This document shows, piece by piece, positions 11,641-24,598 of a DNA stretch of 51,818 bases. Each line of letters begins with the position of its first letter. Within the stretch, counting starts at the first letter, position 1. Below the pieces are notes generated by a model. The model saw nothing but the letters and a program-made list of their open reading frames with translations, was not told where the DNA came from and did not search any database. The position numbers and the translations under genes were made by a program. The stretch is from Atkinsonella hypoxylon (taxonomy: Eukaryota > Ascomycota > Sordariomycetes > Hypocreales > Clavicipitaceae), in contig JFHB01000215.1 of assembly GCA_000729835.1 (NCBI GenBank), positions 1 to 51,818 on the forward strand, read 5' to 3'.

Positions 11641-13450
11641 GCCTATCTATACAGTAGAATCCTTAGTCTTTATTATTAATTTTACTAAGCCTACTTTTTA
11701 TAAAAGTCCTTAATACCTTCTATAATTCTATTAAGCTTTAGATTAAAACTATAGCCTTAAATAATTTTCTCTTTTAAACCTTTATTTAATACTGCTATAG
11801 CACTATATTCTTTAGTAAAAAACGTACTTATATTAAGCTTATTAAATTTACTGTTATAAGCTTTCTTTTAGTATAAAACTATAATTAGCAACCTAAAGAG
11901 TATATTTAGCACTATATTTAGTACTTCTAGTATATAGAAGACTCTTAGGTTAAATTGCAATAAATAATTAGCTACTTTAGCTAATTTTAAGTTAGCTTTA
12001 TCTAAATCTATTATAGTAAGTAAGGTATATTTAATAATTCCCTTTACTAATAAGTAGTCTATAATAATATTAATAGTATAGTAGTTAGATTAAACTATTT
12101 TCTATAGCTTTTAGACACTCTATATAATTATAGCTACCTTTACTTTAGTTAATCTATAATATTTCTTTAGGTTAAAAGTATATCTTAAGAGAAAAAGAAT
12201 TAGTTAAAGCTAGTTATTTTTAATATCTTTACTAAGTATACTATAACTATTCTATTTATCTATAAGCTAGAAGATAAAGAGCCTAAATTCTTCCTTATAA
12301 GCATTAACTTTAAAGAATAAATACTTACTAAAGTTATAGTGCTATAGAATAGTGTTTTTATTAAGGTATACTTTTACTTCTTAAAATACCTTCTTTTTTT
12401 AGGTTTTAGTAAAAATATTACTTTTTAGGCTTTCTTTTAGTATATTAGTTTAAGTAAACTATTAGCTAAGCCTTTCTTATAAAGCTTTTATAGTAAAGTA
12501 GTCTTTTATTTCTATAGTAAGTAAATTTATATATTAAACTATAGAATACTTTTCTATAAAAAGCTAGCTATACTAATAAAGGTCTTTAGATTTATAAGAT
12601 CTACTAAAAACTTAAGTTTTTAAAAAGCTTTTAGCTTATTATTTATATTAGTAATTCTATTGCTATTAATAATAAAACCTAACAGCTAAATAGCTAAGTA
12701 GCCTATAAATAACTTCTTTATAGCTATTATTAACTTATTTTTCTCTAGAATTAATAAAACTATATTAAGGTATATAAGGTAGTTCTTAGTAAAGTTAGAG
12801 AATATAATAATATTATTAATGTAGATTTATATAAAATATTAATGCTTTTAAAATAATTAGTCTATATACTATTAAGTAAAAGCTAGTGTATTTTTAAAGC
12901 CTATAAGCGCTATATTTAATGCTTTTAATTCTTATTTTAATATTACTATTATACAAAATTAGTGTTTTTATTTTATAGAAAGCTAGTAAAAAAACCCTAA
13001 TATATTAAAGAGTAAAAATATCTTCTTACTATATATATTTACTATAATATCTAATTAATTTAGTAAGGAGTATATATTTAGTATTACTACACTATTAAGT
13101 AGCTTTATATTAACTATAACTTATTCTTTTCTTTTTATTAAGGTTTTAATCTACACTATAAAGGCTAAGTAAACTATAGCTACTAAGTTGTTTAAATATA
13201 ATATCTTTTTACTTAAATATAGCTTATTATAAACCTTATTTAGTTTAGCTTTATCTTTAGCTTCTAGTAGGTAGATTTAAAAAGGTTTTAGCTACTTCTA
13301 CTATCTATCTACTAAATTTACTCTTATATACTAGTCTTTAAGTATAGAAATAATATCTCTATTACAATAAATATTATATTTATCTATTAAGTTAATAAGT
13401 TTAGCTATAATATTTAGGTTTAAGTTTTCTACCTTAACCTTATATTTATT
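11640..13450 (-). pseudogene. Reverse transcriptase and RNase H of element A
   Basis: Minus-strand RT with the active-site segment at about 12802-12826 decayed to YINNI, so both catalytic Asp codons now read Asn. The following segment ends in a degraded LLGF motif typical of Gypsy RTs, then RNase H toward 11640. The colinear B copy (45800-47171) is easier to read and gives NSVVMLNIYSLL and GFFYQL blocks, diagnostic of Gypsy RT. Confidence 0.7.
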
Positions 13451-13924
13451 GTAAATATATAGTATATTCTTAAAATAAGAGATTTTATATATAGAGATAC
13501 TATTATTAACTTTCTTAGGGTTAAATCTACTACTGTTACTTTCTTCTTAATTCTTATAATCTTCTATAAGTAATAAACTATTATTAGGTGTAATATTCTT
13601 AGAAAAATATATATATAAATTAAATAGGTTTATAATTATATAGTTAGCTTTAAGCTCTTTATTATACTAAAGATAAGTAACCTTTTAATTTTTCTAGATT
13701 ATAATAAATTTATCTAAATAGTTATAAGCTACTATTTATTTCTAGTTAGTTATACTAAGTAATATATCTAGAATAAGGTTAAATTTTAAGTATATATAAT
13801 AGGCAGTAGCCTTTTTATTAGCTAATACCTCCTTCTATTTAACTAGAATATACTCCTATAATTTTAGCGGAATTATTACAGCTTATACTACTGTTATATT
13901 CTAATGTAAAATCTTTAAAATTAG

Positions 13925-14290
13925 CTAGAAGATACCTATTTCTATAAATATATTATAAATAGACCTAATAGTAGCCTTAAGGCAAATAAAATTAATTTTA
14001 ACACTATAATTATAGAGAAAGGTTAAACCTAAAAGAAGCTTTAGTTCTAGGTTACCTATTATATTAGCTGTAACTATAAAATAGTTAGTTATAGGTACAC
14101 TATATATAGATTTAGGGATATAGAAGTTAAATATAGCTGTTTTAGAGATATAGAAAGATAACTGCACTTTAGTAACTAGTTTTAGCTCTATCTTTACCTA
14201 TTTTATATTTTAACTAAACTAAGTTAACTATACTTTATTAACTAATACTAAAGAGGTTTTAGTATTTAGGTAGATTTAATATAATAGTTC
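13925..14290 (-). pseudogene. Aspartic protease domain of element A
   Basis: Minus-strand protease-like domain. The active-site Asp-Thr is at 14261-14266, where the first residue is now Asn (AAT), followed by SLVLV. An uninterrupted 80-codon stretch (13925-14167) contains FYIPKSIYSVPITNYFIV and KLLLGLTFLYNYSVKINF, the second half of a retroviral-type protease. The same stretch is open in B (45008-45250) and D (50613-50855). Confidence 0.7.
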
Positions 14291-14299
14291 TTTATTATA

Positions 14300-16893
14300 G
14301 AATTAAATAGGGATCTTTAGGAAGAAATTTAACTTTAAAATACTAGATTTAATAATCTATAGCTTTATAACTACTTTAACTACTTACTCTATCTAGATTC
14401 TTTATAAATTCTTTTAGTTTATCTCTATTTAAACCTTTTTCTTTTATTTTTCTTTACTTTTAGTAAAATAGGTTTTAATAAAGTTAGATTCTAGGCTAGT
14501 TAATAGTTCCTTAGTATTAACTATTTCTTTTTCTTCTATTAGCTAATATCTATAGCTTTTAAGGTACTTTTTATAGTCTTTCTAGTTAGATTTATCTTTA
14601 AACATTATTATATAGGTATATTCCTTATTATTCTATAGTAAGCTCTATTATTAAAAACGTTAAAGCTACTAAGAATACTATAGCTTTAGCTAATAATTCT
14701 AGCTAGCCTTTAAATCTTAATTCTACTAAGGCTAAAGTTATTGCTCTTTTAGTAGCTAATTTCTTTAGTTTTATAGTAAGTACTAAGAATAATTATTCTA
14801 GTAATTTTTATAGAATAGAGGTTAGAACTAAAATTAACTGTTGCTTTTATTCTAGTTAGCTTAGTTACTTTAAGCTACTTTATTATTTTTAAAGTTTTTA
14901 CTATTAAATTTACTTTAAGTATAGTAAGTATTAATACTTTCCTTATAGTTTTCTAATTTTTATTATTTTTCTAAATCTTTAAGGCATTTTTATAGATTCT
15001 TAACCTTATTATCTACTATAGTAATATATATAGATCTTAAGTCTTTTACTATTAAAATTAGGTATAGCTATTATAATCCTAGGTATAGCTTATAATAGAG
15101 TCTTAAAAGAAGCTAAAGATCTATAGTTTTACTATTTATATAGGTATATTAGAATACTTTAGAGGTAAATTCCCTAAATAATTTTTCTTTAATTATATCT
15201 TACTCTATAAACTTAGCTAAATCTAGCTATATTATTGCATTCTAGATCTATATACTAAATTCTTTATAAATAGTAGTATAAATAGAGTTTAAACTGCTAA
15301 AAATAGCTGTTTTTTTATAGTAATCTAGATACTACCTATACTATATTAATATATTTCCTTTAAAGAGAGTTTAGAGCTTAATATAAATAGCTTCTTAGGT
15401 GTTAATTGTACTATAGCTACAGTAGTCTTTAACAGCTTAGATCTATAGCTCTATATTATAGAAAATAGTATACTTTTCTTTATATAAAATTAGCTTATAG
15501 ATATTTCTATTGTTAAAGGGTTTAAAGTAACTAATATTAGTAATCTTCTATATAGAATCTATTTATTTCTTAGGGGTTTAGGACTATTTATTACTTTAGT
15601 TATTTTGTTCTTAATATAGATTTAGCCTCTTATCTACTAGATTTAGCTAGGAATTATTGTTTCTAATATAGTATAGTGCCTATTAATTTATATACTAATA
15701 TTTAAAGTTATTAAATACTTAATTCTAGTCTTTTTTAGTATTTTAGCTCTTTTTAGCTTTACTATTATAGTATTACTCTAATAGATTCTTTAGAAATTAT
15801 AGTAGCTTTTATTCTTTTAGAAAAGCACTAAGGTATTTAAAGTATCTCTATATTATATAGTTTCCTTTGCCTAAAGGTTGCTTTTAACCTTACTTTTAGT
15901 TCTAGTTATCTTTTAGAGGTAAGTAAAAATTAAAAGCTCTTTACCTATAATTCTTAAGCTAAAAGCCTTATTAAGTATAGTATTATTTATTATATTTATT
16001 CTAAGGCTTAAGTATAGTCTCTATCTTCTAGGCTAAGTATTATTACTTTACCTAAAGAGCAGTAATTTTATTATTTAATTCTCTCTATAATCTACTAATT
16101 TTATTAATTAATTCTTCCTTAATTCTACTAATTTACTTACTAATTTCTATAGAAAAACCTATAAGCTATTTTAGTAAAGAGTTTCTTTTTTTAAGTAGCT
16201 TTACTACTTTCTTTACTTTATACTTTAGCTTAAAGGTATAAAACCTTTAGTAAGCCTATAAAAGCAGTAAGATTTTAGCTAGTTCTTTAATTAGTAAGTT
16301 CTTTTTAGTAGTTTAAGGCGTATTTAATAGATCTAGGTCCTTAGTAAGTAGTATAAATCTAGATCTCTATACTTACTTTCCTTTAATATTCTAGGTAGAA
16401 CTAGTACTAGCTTTATAGATAGTATCTTTTAAGCTATTAGATCTAAATAATCTAGCTTTAGCTTTTCCTTTTAGTATTACTATTAGTAAATCTATAAAGA
16501 GTTTAGTAGATTTAGCCTTATTAATAATTCTATTAACCTACCTCTATACTTACTATAATATAGAAGCGTTAATAGTATTCTAGTAAGAAGGTAGTTTTAC
16601 TAGCTTAGGTTAGTTATATAATTTAAGCTATTTATTAATAAATTTATAGTAAGTAAAATAAAGTAATAAGCTTCTTTTTTCCTAAGGTATAAGATCTTTT
16701 TTTTAAATCTAAAAATCTAGATTTTAGCGGTAAAATTTATAGAATTAATATATAGTTTTAAGTTCTCTATTAGTAAAAGAAATATAATTTCTTTTACTAA
16801 GCTCCTTCTAAAGTTACTCTATCTTAAATATTATAATTTTAGCTTTTTAAGCTTAAGAAGAGTTAGTAACAATTAGAAGTAATTACTACTACT
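14300..16893 (-). pseudogene. Leader and Gag of element A
   Basis: Minus-strand reverse complement of the B and D gag regions, colinear over its whole length. The coiled-coil-like block shared with B 5047-5140 and D 48632-48725 lies around 16070-16160. The capsid-like region lies around 14950-15550. It is heavily interrupted by TAG/TAA. Confidence 0.65.
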
Positions 16894-17136
16894 TATTATA
16901 GTAGGATCTAATATAGGTTTATTAGAAGTAACAATAGGTTGCTAGATTTAATAAGCTATATAATAATTCGTAAGAGGAGTTATAAGAGCTTCTGTAAGGA
17001 GTATTTAGTAATAGTGTTCTAGTAAATAATAGTTAATTATTCAATCTAACTACCTAAGCGTTGCTTCTAACTACTTATACATAATTGCGGTTACGTGCAC
17101 TAGTAACCTGCGGGTCTGCAGGATTATCCCGTAACA
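16894..17136 (-). repeat. 5' LTR of element A (243 bp)
   Basis: The outer (right) end keeps ATTATCCCGTAACA and GCGGTTACGTGCAC. The inner end is decayed to TATTATAGTAGG where the 3' LTR keeps TGTTACGGTGGG. Confidence 0.92.
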
Positions 17137-17141
17137 ATAGA
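17137..17141. repeat. Target-site duplication ATAGA of element A (right)
   Basis: Matches 7181-7185. Confidence 0.92.
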
Positions 17142-18597
17142 CTAGCGTATTAAGAATTAAGTTAAGTAGTTAGGGCTAAAGTTATAAAGCCTTTCTTCTG
17201 TATATAGACTTTATTGCCTACATTAAAGTTAACTTCCCTTCTTTTCTAATTAGCTTAGTTCTCTTATGCCTTCTAAGCTTTAACTGCATTTTGCTATATA
17301 AGGTTTTATACCTTCTTTATTTATATAATAATATTTTAAGCAGTTTGCGCTCTTTCTAAATTAATAAGATTAAATAGTTTATTATCTAATGCTAATAGAT
17401 TCTGTAGTAGTTAACCTAATAATACCTAAAGAGAATATATATCTAATAATAAGTGCTATAATACGTTATATATAAAGTTTAAAGTAGAAAGGTAAATACT
17501 CTACTGCCTTTAATACTAGTTAATGTAGAATCTTAGCTTCTAATCTAATTCCTAATTTATAATCTTTATAGCTCCCTAGGTTTATAGGTGTAAAGATCTT
17601 CTATAATAATGTTTTATACTAGTTAGCTTATTAATTGTTTCTAGGAATTCTAATACAAAAGGGCTAGCGTTATTGCTAATCTAAATACTAAGTAAGCTAA
17701 GGAAACAGTATATATATTAATAATACTGTTATACAATCTTTTCTACTGTATCTGTCTTATAACCTAGAAGAGTAGCTATTAGGCAACTAAATTTGCAAAT
17801 AAACACCTAGATATAGTTATAGCTAAATTTATCTAGAGGTATATCCTTACTATTAATAACTACCTACTCCTATACTTTATTTAGTACTAGTAGAGGGTGT
17901 AATAAGCCTAGAGTCTTATTATAGTAAGGTTTATTGCAGTTGCAGTCTAGATAATTCTTTATAAAGGTCTAAATATTGCAGTTTATTCCTTACTATTAAT
18001 ATTGCCTTTTAATAAGATTAATTATTTTATATTAACCTTTATAGGCAAAAATAGGTAGTATATAAGCTTTATAAATTAATGCTATATATAAGAAGATCTT
18101 TCTGTTACTAGTTTAAACTAGAACTACTAGCTTTTTATTATAAGAACCTAGACCTTATTCTTTATTTTCTTTAATAATTAGGTCTACTAGATTTAATCCT
18201 TAAAGTCTCTCTTATATATTTAATATTATTGTATTATTAATTTAATTAAGCAGTATTATCTTAAAGGTTTAGTCTAGAGCTTCTTAGGCTTTAATAGTAG
18301 AAGTGTTAATAGTCTTCCTTAATAGAGTATTAGTAATAATATTATGTTTTTCTTTTTAATATTAGAAAGTAATATTAAAGTTAGCTAAGAAATTAGCCTA
18401 TTTAACTTAATATATTAACAGTAGTCTCTTAGTAGACTAATACAATAGTGCTTAGTAATTAATAATAATAAAGAATTAAGTACTAAGCAGCTTAGGTTTA
18501 AAGTGCTATAACGTTTAAACTACAGCTAATATTTCTTAATTCTAGATAGAATAAGCTCTTTCTACTAGTGTTATAGTCTTACTAAAATATCTAATAG
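17142..18597 (-). pseudogene. RNase H and integrase core of element C
   Basis: The minus-strand RNase H end is at about 18350-18597, with a TDH-like block, STKRLL and the tether that follows it. The integrase core at about 17450-17900 is well readable once TAG is taken as Gln/Trp: PLDKF.YNYI..FICKF, LIATLLGYKTDTVEKIV, then NNASPFVLEFLETINKLT, where the family has D-N-x-G-P-F. Element F interrupts the upstream end at GTTTC, and A separates the core from the chromodomain at 6667-7185. Confidence 0.75.
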
Positions 18598-18602
18598 GTT
18601 TC
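18598..18602. repeat. Target-site duplication GTTTC of element F (left)
   Basis: Identical to 24914-24918, directly outside the F LTRs. Confidence 0.92.
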
Positions 18603-18917
18603 TGTTGGAATCGTCATAACTCCATCGTGCGATTCCGGCGCCTGCATGGGTGGATACAACCGCTAATTAGTTGCATCCGCACACTAGTCTCCACTTATAT
18701 CAGGGTCGCTAATACCCCTTAATTCCCCCTTAACACAACACTATGCCTAAGGCATATAAGGCATCTAATAGGGTATATAATGTAGCCTCTTTTGCTAGTT
18801 AAATACAACTCCTAGATAACTAAATTTAAACCTCTTTAATGTAAATACTAGTGCACTAGTGAACTAGTTATAGAACTAACTTAAAGGAGTATAAATTAAA
18901 CCCTTAGTCTATTAACA
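18603..18917 (+). repeat. 5' LTR of element F (315 bp)
   Basis: Begins TGTTGGAATCGTC and ends TATTAACA. Its first 100 bases or so keep C/G at positions where the 3' LTR has T/A; the second half is the reverse. It holds the 14-base palindrome ACTAGTGCACTAGT. Confidence 0.95.
18774..18780 (+). promoter_or_regulatory. Putative TATA box in F 5' LTR
   Basis: TATATAA in a less A/T-rich part of the LTR, also present at 24770-24776 in the 3' LTR and, reversed, in H. Its place in mid-LTR suits the Pol II promoter of an LTR element. This is inference from sequence only. Confidence 0.4.
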
Positions 18918-19250
18918 CTAATTAGTAGTTACTTAACTAGAAGTCTTTAGTACAACTAAAGAGATTAGTACAACTAACTATAGATTAGCTAGATTTAGTA
19001 AGAAGAGACGTAATACTATTAGCTAGAACCCTTAGCGGCTAATGCAACTAGTAAAGTATGCTAAAGGAAGAGATATCTTTACAATTACTTAGTTACTAAG
19101 TTATATTTACTTATAATAACGTTTTAGTTTAACTAATTATTAATATTAAACTCTTAAGGAATTAAATTACTAGCTAGAACCCTTAGCGGCTAATGCTATA
19201 GAATTTAACTCCCTTAACTATCTTAGAACTTAGCTAGAAGCTAGCTAAAT
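18918..19250 (+). other. Leader of F with a 26-base direct repeat
   Basis: Untranslated leader. The 26-base sequence TAGCTAGAACCCTTAGCGGC+TAATGC occurs identically at 19020-19045 and 19171-19196 and is GC-rich against its surroundings. No primer-binding site complementary to a tRNA was recognised. Confidence 0.6.
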
Positions 19251-21100
19251 CTCTCTATCTTTATACTAATTCTGTTATAACTACTTTCTCTTTTTATACT
19301 ACTTAATCTTATTTAATATAATAAGTTTATAATAACTCTAGGTAGATTTATAAGAATTTAAGCAATAACTATAACCTAATAAGCTTTTAGAATAACTTTA
19401 AAAGTATTAAAAACTTCTATTAATAGATTAGGACTTAATATATAAAATTAACCTAGAAACTACTACTACTATTAATCTAAACAATAGAATTGCCTTTACA
19501 ATTAACCTCTATAAAGATTAAAGATTTAAAGATTAAGAATAATAGAAAAACTTTAAATTTAACTTCTATAACTAGAATAAAGACCTATTTTAAAGAGCTT
19601 CTACTCTAATTATTAAAGTATTACGCAATTTACTACGTAAATATAGAGTCTATATAGGCAGAAGCAGCAGCTAAATTGCTAATTCCTTTAAAAGAGTGCT
19701 ATAGAAAGAGGAACAATCTATATAGCTAGAAGAAGAGATTAATAAACAAATAGCATTAGGTAAATTCTACTTAAATCTACACCTAGATATAGAACCTATA
19801 TCTACAGTAAAGAAGCCTTAATCTTCTTTATAGAACCCTTCCCTTATATCTTTAGCACTCTCTCTATTACTTTCGTTAAGTGTACCTAGTAATTTAATAG
19901 GTATATTAGCAGAAATACTACCTCCTCCCTCTTTACTATAGAATATAAGATTTCTTCTGCTTCTAGTAGTATAACTATTACTTCCTTCTATAATAAATCC
20001 TTTCTAGACTAATATAAGGAAAGTCCTTAACCTTATAAAGATCTATAAAGAAAGCAATAAATATAGCAGCAATATATTCGATTTTATTATGCTAAAAGTA
20101 GTTATTCTTAAAGACCTATACTAACAACTTAATTTCTTAGAACTAGCAACAATAAAGGCATTTTTAGTAATGCTAATAGGTAAAGCATATAAATTCTACC
20201 TTACAATAATTGCAATAAATATAAGGATAAATTACACCTTTAACTAAATAGTTAAAATTGTTAAACAACACTTTAAGACCTTAACTAATAAGTAGTTCTA
20301 TTGTTAAAGATAGAATAGCATTATATTGCGCAATATAATTGCTAAGAACCCTAATAAATCTATACTTAACTGCTTTAATATAATAATCTAGAACCTTTAA
20401 GATATCTATAATAGCCTTTTTAACTCTCTTATAAATAATTCTAAACTTATTAAGTAAACCCTTTAAGCAGTTAGAGGCATCCCTAAATATAGTTAAGCTA
20501 AATTTACAACTAATGCAACATTCTAAGAGCTTATTAGTAACCTATAAAAGTTAATTAGTATTGCAGAAGTACAGAAGGAAATTAGCTAATTCTACATTAG
20601 ATTTAACTAACTTAATATTAATAATAAAGCTCTCTATATAGACTGTTAATACTAACGTTTAAGAGACTCTAGCTGTAGCAGAAGTAAGACCTAAAAACAA
20701 CACTGCTTTATCTGTAGAAAAGAAGAATATTAGTTAATAAAGTACAGCAAAAAAGAGCATTAAGAAGTACAGTAAAGACAAAAGAACAATAAGAAGTATA
20801 GAACCCCTCCTTTAGATAGTAAATTTAAAGCCTATTTATAGGCTTATAAAGGATTAAATAAACCTATATAGAATAATAGTTCTAATAATACTTAAGATGT
20901 AAGTAAGGCATTTATTAAAGAATCTAATATAGCTAATAAAGGAAAAGCTCCTTAGCTAATAATTATATAATTCTTTACTAATACTACAACTATAGACAAT
21001 AAAGCTATCTTCTAGAACCTTAAGAAAGAAGCTTACTAGTATACTCTACATAAGGAAGACCTATTTACAGAAGATTAATTAAATCCTATAGATCCCTTGT
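19250..21100 (+). pseudogene. Gag of Copia element F with zinc knuckle
   Basis: Plus-strand gag. Near its end a CFICRKEE block at 20704-20727 followed by KYSKKE marks the zinc-knuckle region that in these fungal Copia elements reads C-x2-C with later Trp-Ser-Thr. Here the third Cys codon is TAT and the Trp codon is TAG, both C:G to T:A changes. The knuckle is followed by basic and Tyr/Ser-rich linker to about 21100. Confidence 0.65.
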
Positions 21101-21109
21101 TATATTTAT

Positions 21110-24100
21110 TATCTTATATATTAGAAGAACGTTATTCTAGTAAGATATTTAGAGGCATCTTACTTAACACTAGAGCAGCAGGCGTATTAACAGCTAGAAT
21201 TAACTAAGTATAGGCACTAGTGAAGAAAATGCCTTTATTAAAGATAAATCTATTTAATTAACACTATATAATTACATTTAGCGCAGGATTAGCAACTTTA
21301 ACAGGCTCTATTATAGTTTTAACAGTCTTTAGTTTAATTACATTTTACGTAATTAATATAAGCACCCTATTCCTATACAGCATTAATAATATAGATAAAA
21401 TATATATAAAGCTTAACAACCTTAAAAACGTACTAATTTAAGGCAATTAAAAGGTTTCTATTATCTAGAAATAGGGATATCTATAGTGAACTCTAGAAGC
21501 TATAGAAGTAGCTACATTCTTCTTATTAAAAAAGTAAATCTATTAACTTTATTGTTAATTTAGGTATCCCTCTATACAACAATTAATAAAGATTCTATAA
21601 TGTACAGAAGAAGATATTAGTAATAACAACGCTATTAACAGAATTACATAAGTCTGCTACTACTGCTAACTTAACAGTAAATTACCTAGTTAATTCTAAT
21701 TTATATTAAAAGATAACTATAACTTTAACTATAAAATTATCGTTAATATTATATATCTAGACAGCAGCCCTATTCTTTATATTGTTAATTCTATAACTTT
21801 ATTCTAGGCAGCCTACTTTCTAGAACCCTAAAAGCAGAAAGCATAAGATATCTAGAATACATTAAAAGAATGCTAGATTAATATCTATCTAGGCCCTTCT
21901 AACTAGATAGTTTATAATGCTAAAAAGAACTTTATATCTGCTAAATTCCACTATTATACATAAATGTTGTTTATTAATGTTAACAAAGTTCCTATTAAAG
22001 CCTATAACAGCATTAGTAAAGTTAAATAGTACTATAGCCTATTACAAAGAGCTTACAACATTATTAACGATAAATTAGGCACTAATACTAGTATTATAAA
22101 GGATTAAAAGCTTTAAATAGCTATTAAAGCTGTTAATAATTCTGCTAGACCTAACGGTCTTATGCCTATATTATTAGTCTTTAGTTCCTACCTCTATATA
22201 ATAGATAATTTACCTTTAAGCCTTTCTGTAATACAATAAGCTTTAATTCTATATAAAGCTACTAATAAAGCCTAAAAGTGCCTAGTATAAAGATAAATTT
22301 ACAATACTCTTACCTCCTGCAACAGCCTAAATATAACACCTATATATTTACTGCCCCTACAGTTAAAAGTGTATATATAGCGTAAAAAAGAAGGCTAGTA
22401 AGGCCCCTACAAGCTGCTTGCTATAAATAGTAAAGAATACACTATATAAATACCTTATAGCTCTATTTGTTTCTATATAACTATTGTAAAACCTTACTAC
22501 TATAATAACAATAAATTTAATAATTATTCTGCTGTTTTTAACGTTATACCTAATAAAAGCAATATAGAATCCCTACTTAAAAGTAATTCTATTCTACTAA
22601 AGAAGAGAGAAAGACCCCTAAAGGCAAAATAACTAATTAATCTAAACCTAATATAGAAAAGAGATTCTAAAAGACTAAGAAAGAACTCTCTTCTTATTCT
22701 AATTAATTCTATATAAAATTCCTCTACTTTTAACAATAAACTAAATAGATATATTACTGTTTCTAGCCTAACTACTAGTAGTCTTTATAATCTTAATCCT
22801 AGTAGTAATATTAATCCTACTTATATATTACTGTATAAATCTAGCAATAAAATTTTCTTTTCTACAAAAGAAACAGTAAACTATAACTTAGCTATATAAC
22901 TAAGGAAAGACAATAAGATTACAGCAAAAGGTGCTCTATTTAAGGTATTTAACTAAGCTAAAATTAATGCACTATTAGCTATAAATATCTTCTAATTTAT
23001 TAAATTTAACCCTACTGTATATAATAACTATATCTTTAAATCTTATATAGTTTAAGAAGTTAAAGGAAAAGGAACTATATTACTATATAAGAAGTTAAGA
23101 CTAGTTATCTAAGGATATAATAATAGCAATAAATTGTTAATTTTAACGCAATCTCTAATAATTTAATAAGCTAGTTAATGCCTAATTGTAGCACTAGCTC
23201 TATCTCTCTAAAAACGTAATATTGTCTTATAGATCTATAATATTATATAGGCTTATATGTAATCTAACACTAATTTAAATAGATTAATTATTGTATAACT
23301 TCCTAACTAAATTAAATACCTATATCTCTATAATACAGTAATAGAAGTAATTAAGCCTCTATATAAAATTACTAAAGTAGGTATACATTAGTAGTTTATA
23401 TACTTCTGCTACTACTGTAACAATTTAAGTATAGTTACATTAATATATAACCCCTACTTACTAATATTAAACAATAAGAATTACTTTAGAATTGTTAGAA
23501 TATAGACTAACAATTTACTAGAACTAAGCAATAGAACCTTCTTTAACTATAAGGAATTTAAACTATAGAAGGCTAATTTCACTATAAAGCTAAAGTAGAG
23601 CTTAACAGCAGAAACGCTACTAATTTTTAATGAATATATATTAACTAAATCTAATAATAGCACTTTAACTCTTTACTAGAAAGGTTAAAGTAAGAGGATT
23701 TAACCCGTTAATACTACTAGTGTTAGTATAGATTTAACAAAATAACAGTATATTAAGCAATAAGCCTGCAGTGTGTATATTGCTACAATCTATTAACTAG
23801 AAGCTATATTCAACCTTTCTGTTGCTGCACAACAGCAAGATATTATAATTAACAATATTAAGCAGCTAAATAAGAGGCTCTAATAGCAGATTAATAACTA
23901 AACCTATAGATTACAATACATCCTAATAGACCTTCCCTTTGCTAAATTATATATATTTATTAATAAATCCTTTGTAAACAATAAAGATTTAAGCTTCTAG
24001 ATAGAATATATAATTATCCTAGGCAATAAAGAAGCTTATAAAGAGAACGCTAAATTTGTAATAAAAGGCAACATTATTATATATAGCTCTATTAAAAGCA

Positions 24101-24500
24101 AGAGAGTTATAAGAAGCGCGCTTACATTAGAACTATACAGTATAGTGTAAGGCATAGATGTATTGTATACTATTAGCACTACGTTAAATATAGTAATAAA
24201 GCAGCTATAGATACCGCTAATTCCACTAGTAGTCTATATAGATTTATTCTTGTTATATAAATACCTTATAAAGCTTAGTACAATAAAGGAAAAGAGATTA
24301 ATAATTAACATTATAGCACTACATTAATTATATAAAAGGCGTAAAATCGACGAAATCCGTTAGATTAACAGTAAAGATAATATCGCTAATTTAATAACAA
24401 AAGTAACGCTAAATAAGACTCTTAAATCCTTTATTAACAACAATAAGGCTAATATATAGGTAGAAGGCTAGGTAAAGAGACCTACAAATTAATGCAGAAG
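21110..24500 (+). pseudogene. Pol of Copia element F (protease, integrase, RT, RNase H)
   Basis: Protease at about 21120-21480: RGILLNTRAAGVLTA, where the catalytic Asp-Thr-Gly now reads Asn-Thr-Arg (21166-21174). Integrase at about 21550-22330, read through from a GIPLYNN-like start to NSARPNGLMPILLVF. RT at about 22930-23640: the QIYNIIQAYMQSNTNLNRLI block and the active site at 23506-23514, now TNN where the family has Asp-Asp. RNase H at about 23900-24490 with FVNNKDLS, SALTLELYSIVQG and IANLITK. The frame is continuous apart from TAG/TAA stops. A minus-strand open frame at 22524-22736 is antisense. Confidence 0.8.
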
Positions 24501-24579
24501 GATGTTAGATTTATTGTTATTTATTCCTTTAATCTATTTTATTATTACTATAACTGTTAAAGTTACTCTACTAGCATAA

Positions 24580-24592
24580 TAAAAAGAGAGAC
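24580..24592 (+). other. Polypurine tract of element F
   Basis: AAAAAGAGAGA lies about 7 bases before the 3' LTR, the expected position for the plus-strand primer. The same tract is seen reversed in H. Confidence 0.45.
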
Positions 24593-24598
24593 TGCTAG

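Larger units (their letters stand above)
7186..17136 (-). mobile_element. Complete Gypsy-type LTR retrotransposon A (9951 bp)
   Basis: Minus-strand full-length copy of the B/D family. LTRs of 243 bp lie at 7186-7428 (3') and 16894-17136 (5'), with ATAGA duplications. Order on the minus strand: gag (16893 to about 14300), protease, RT, RNase H, integrase, then a further 1.9-kb coding frame (9870 to 8008) before the 3' LTR. At nearly 10 kb it is long for a Gypsy element, and the extra frame accounts for the excess. It sits in element C between the integrase core and the chromodomain. RIP damage is heavy except at the outer LTR edges. Confidence 0.92.

Noticed and set aside
17142..18597. Separate solo gene between A and F
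   Set aside because: Integrase and RNase H motifs on the minus strand place it as the middle of element C's pol, continuous with 24919-26177 and 6667-7185.
22524..22736. Minus-strand open frame of 70 codons
   Set aside because: Antisense to the integrase-RT linker of Copia element F.
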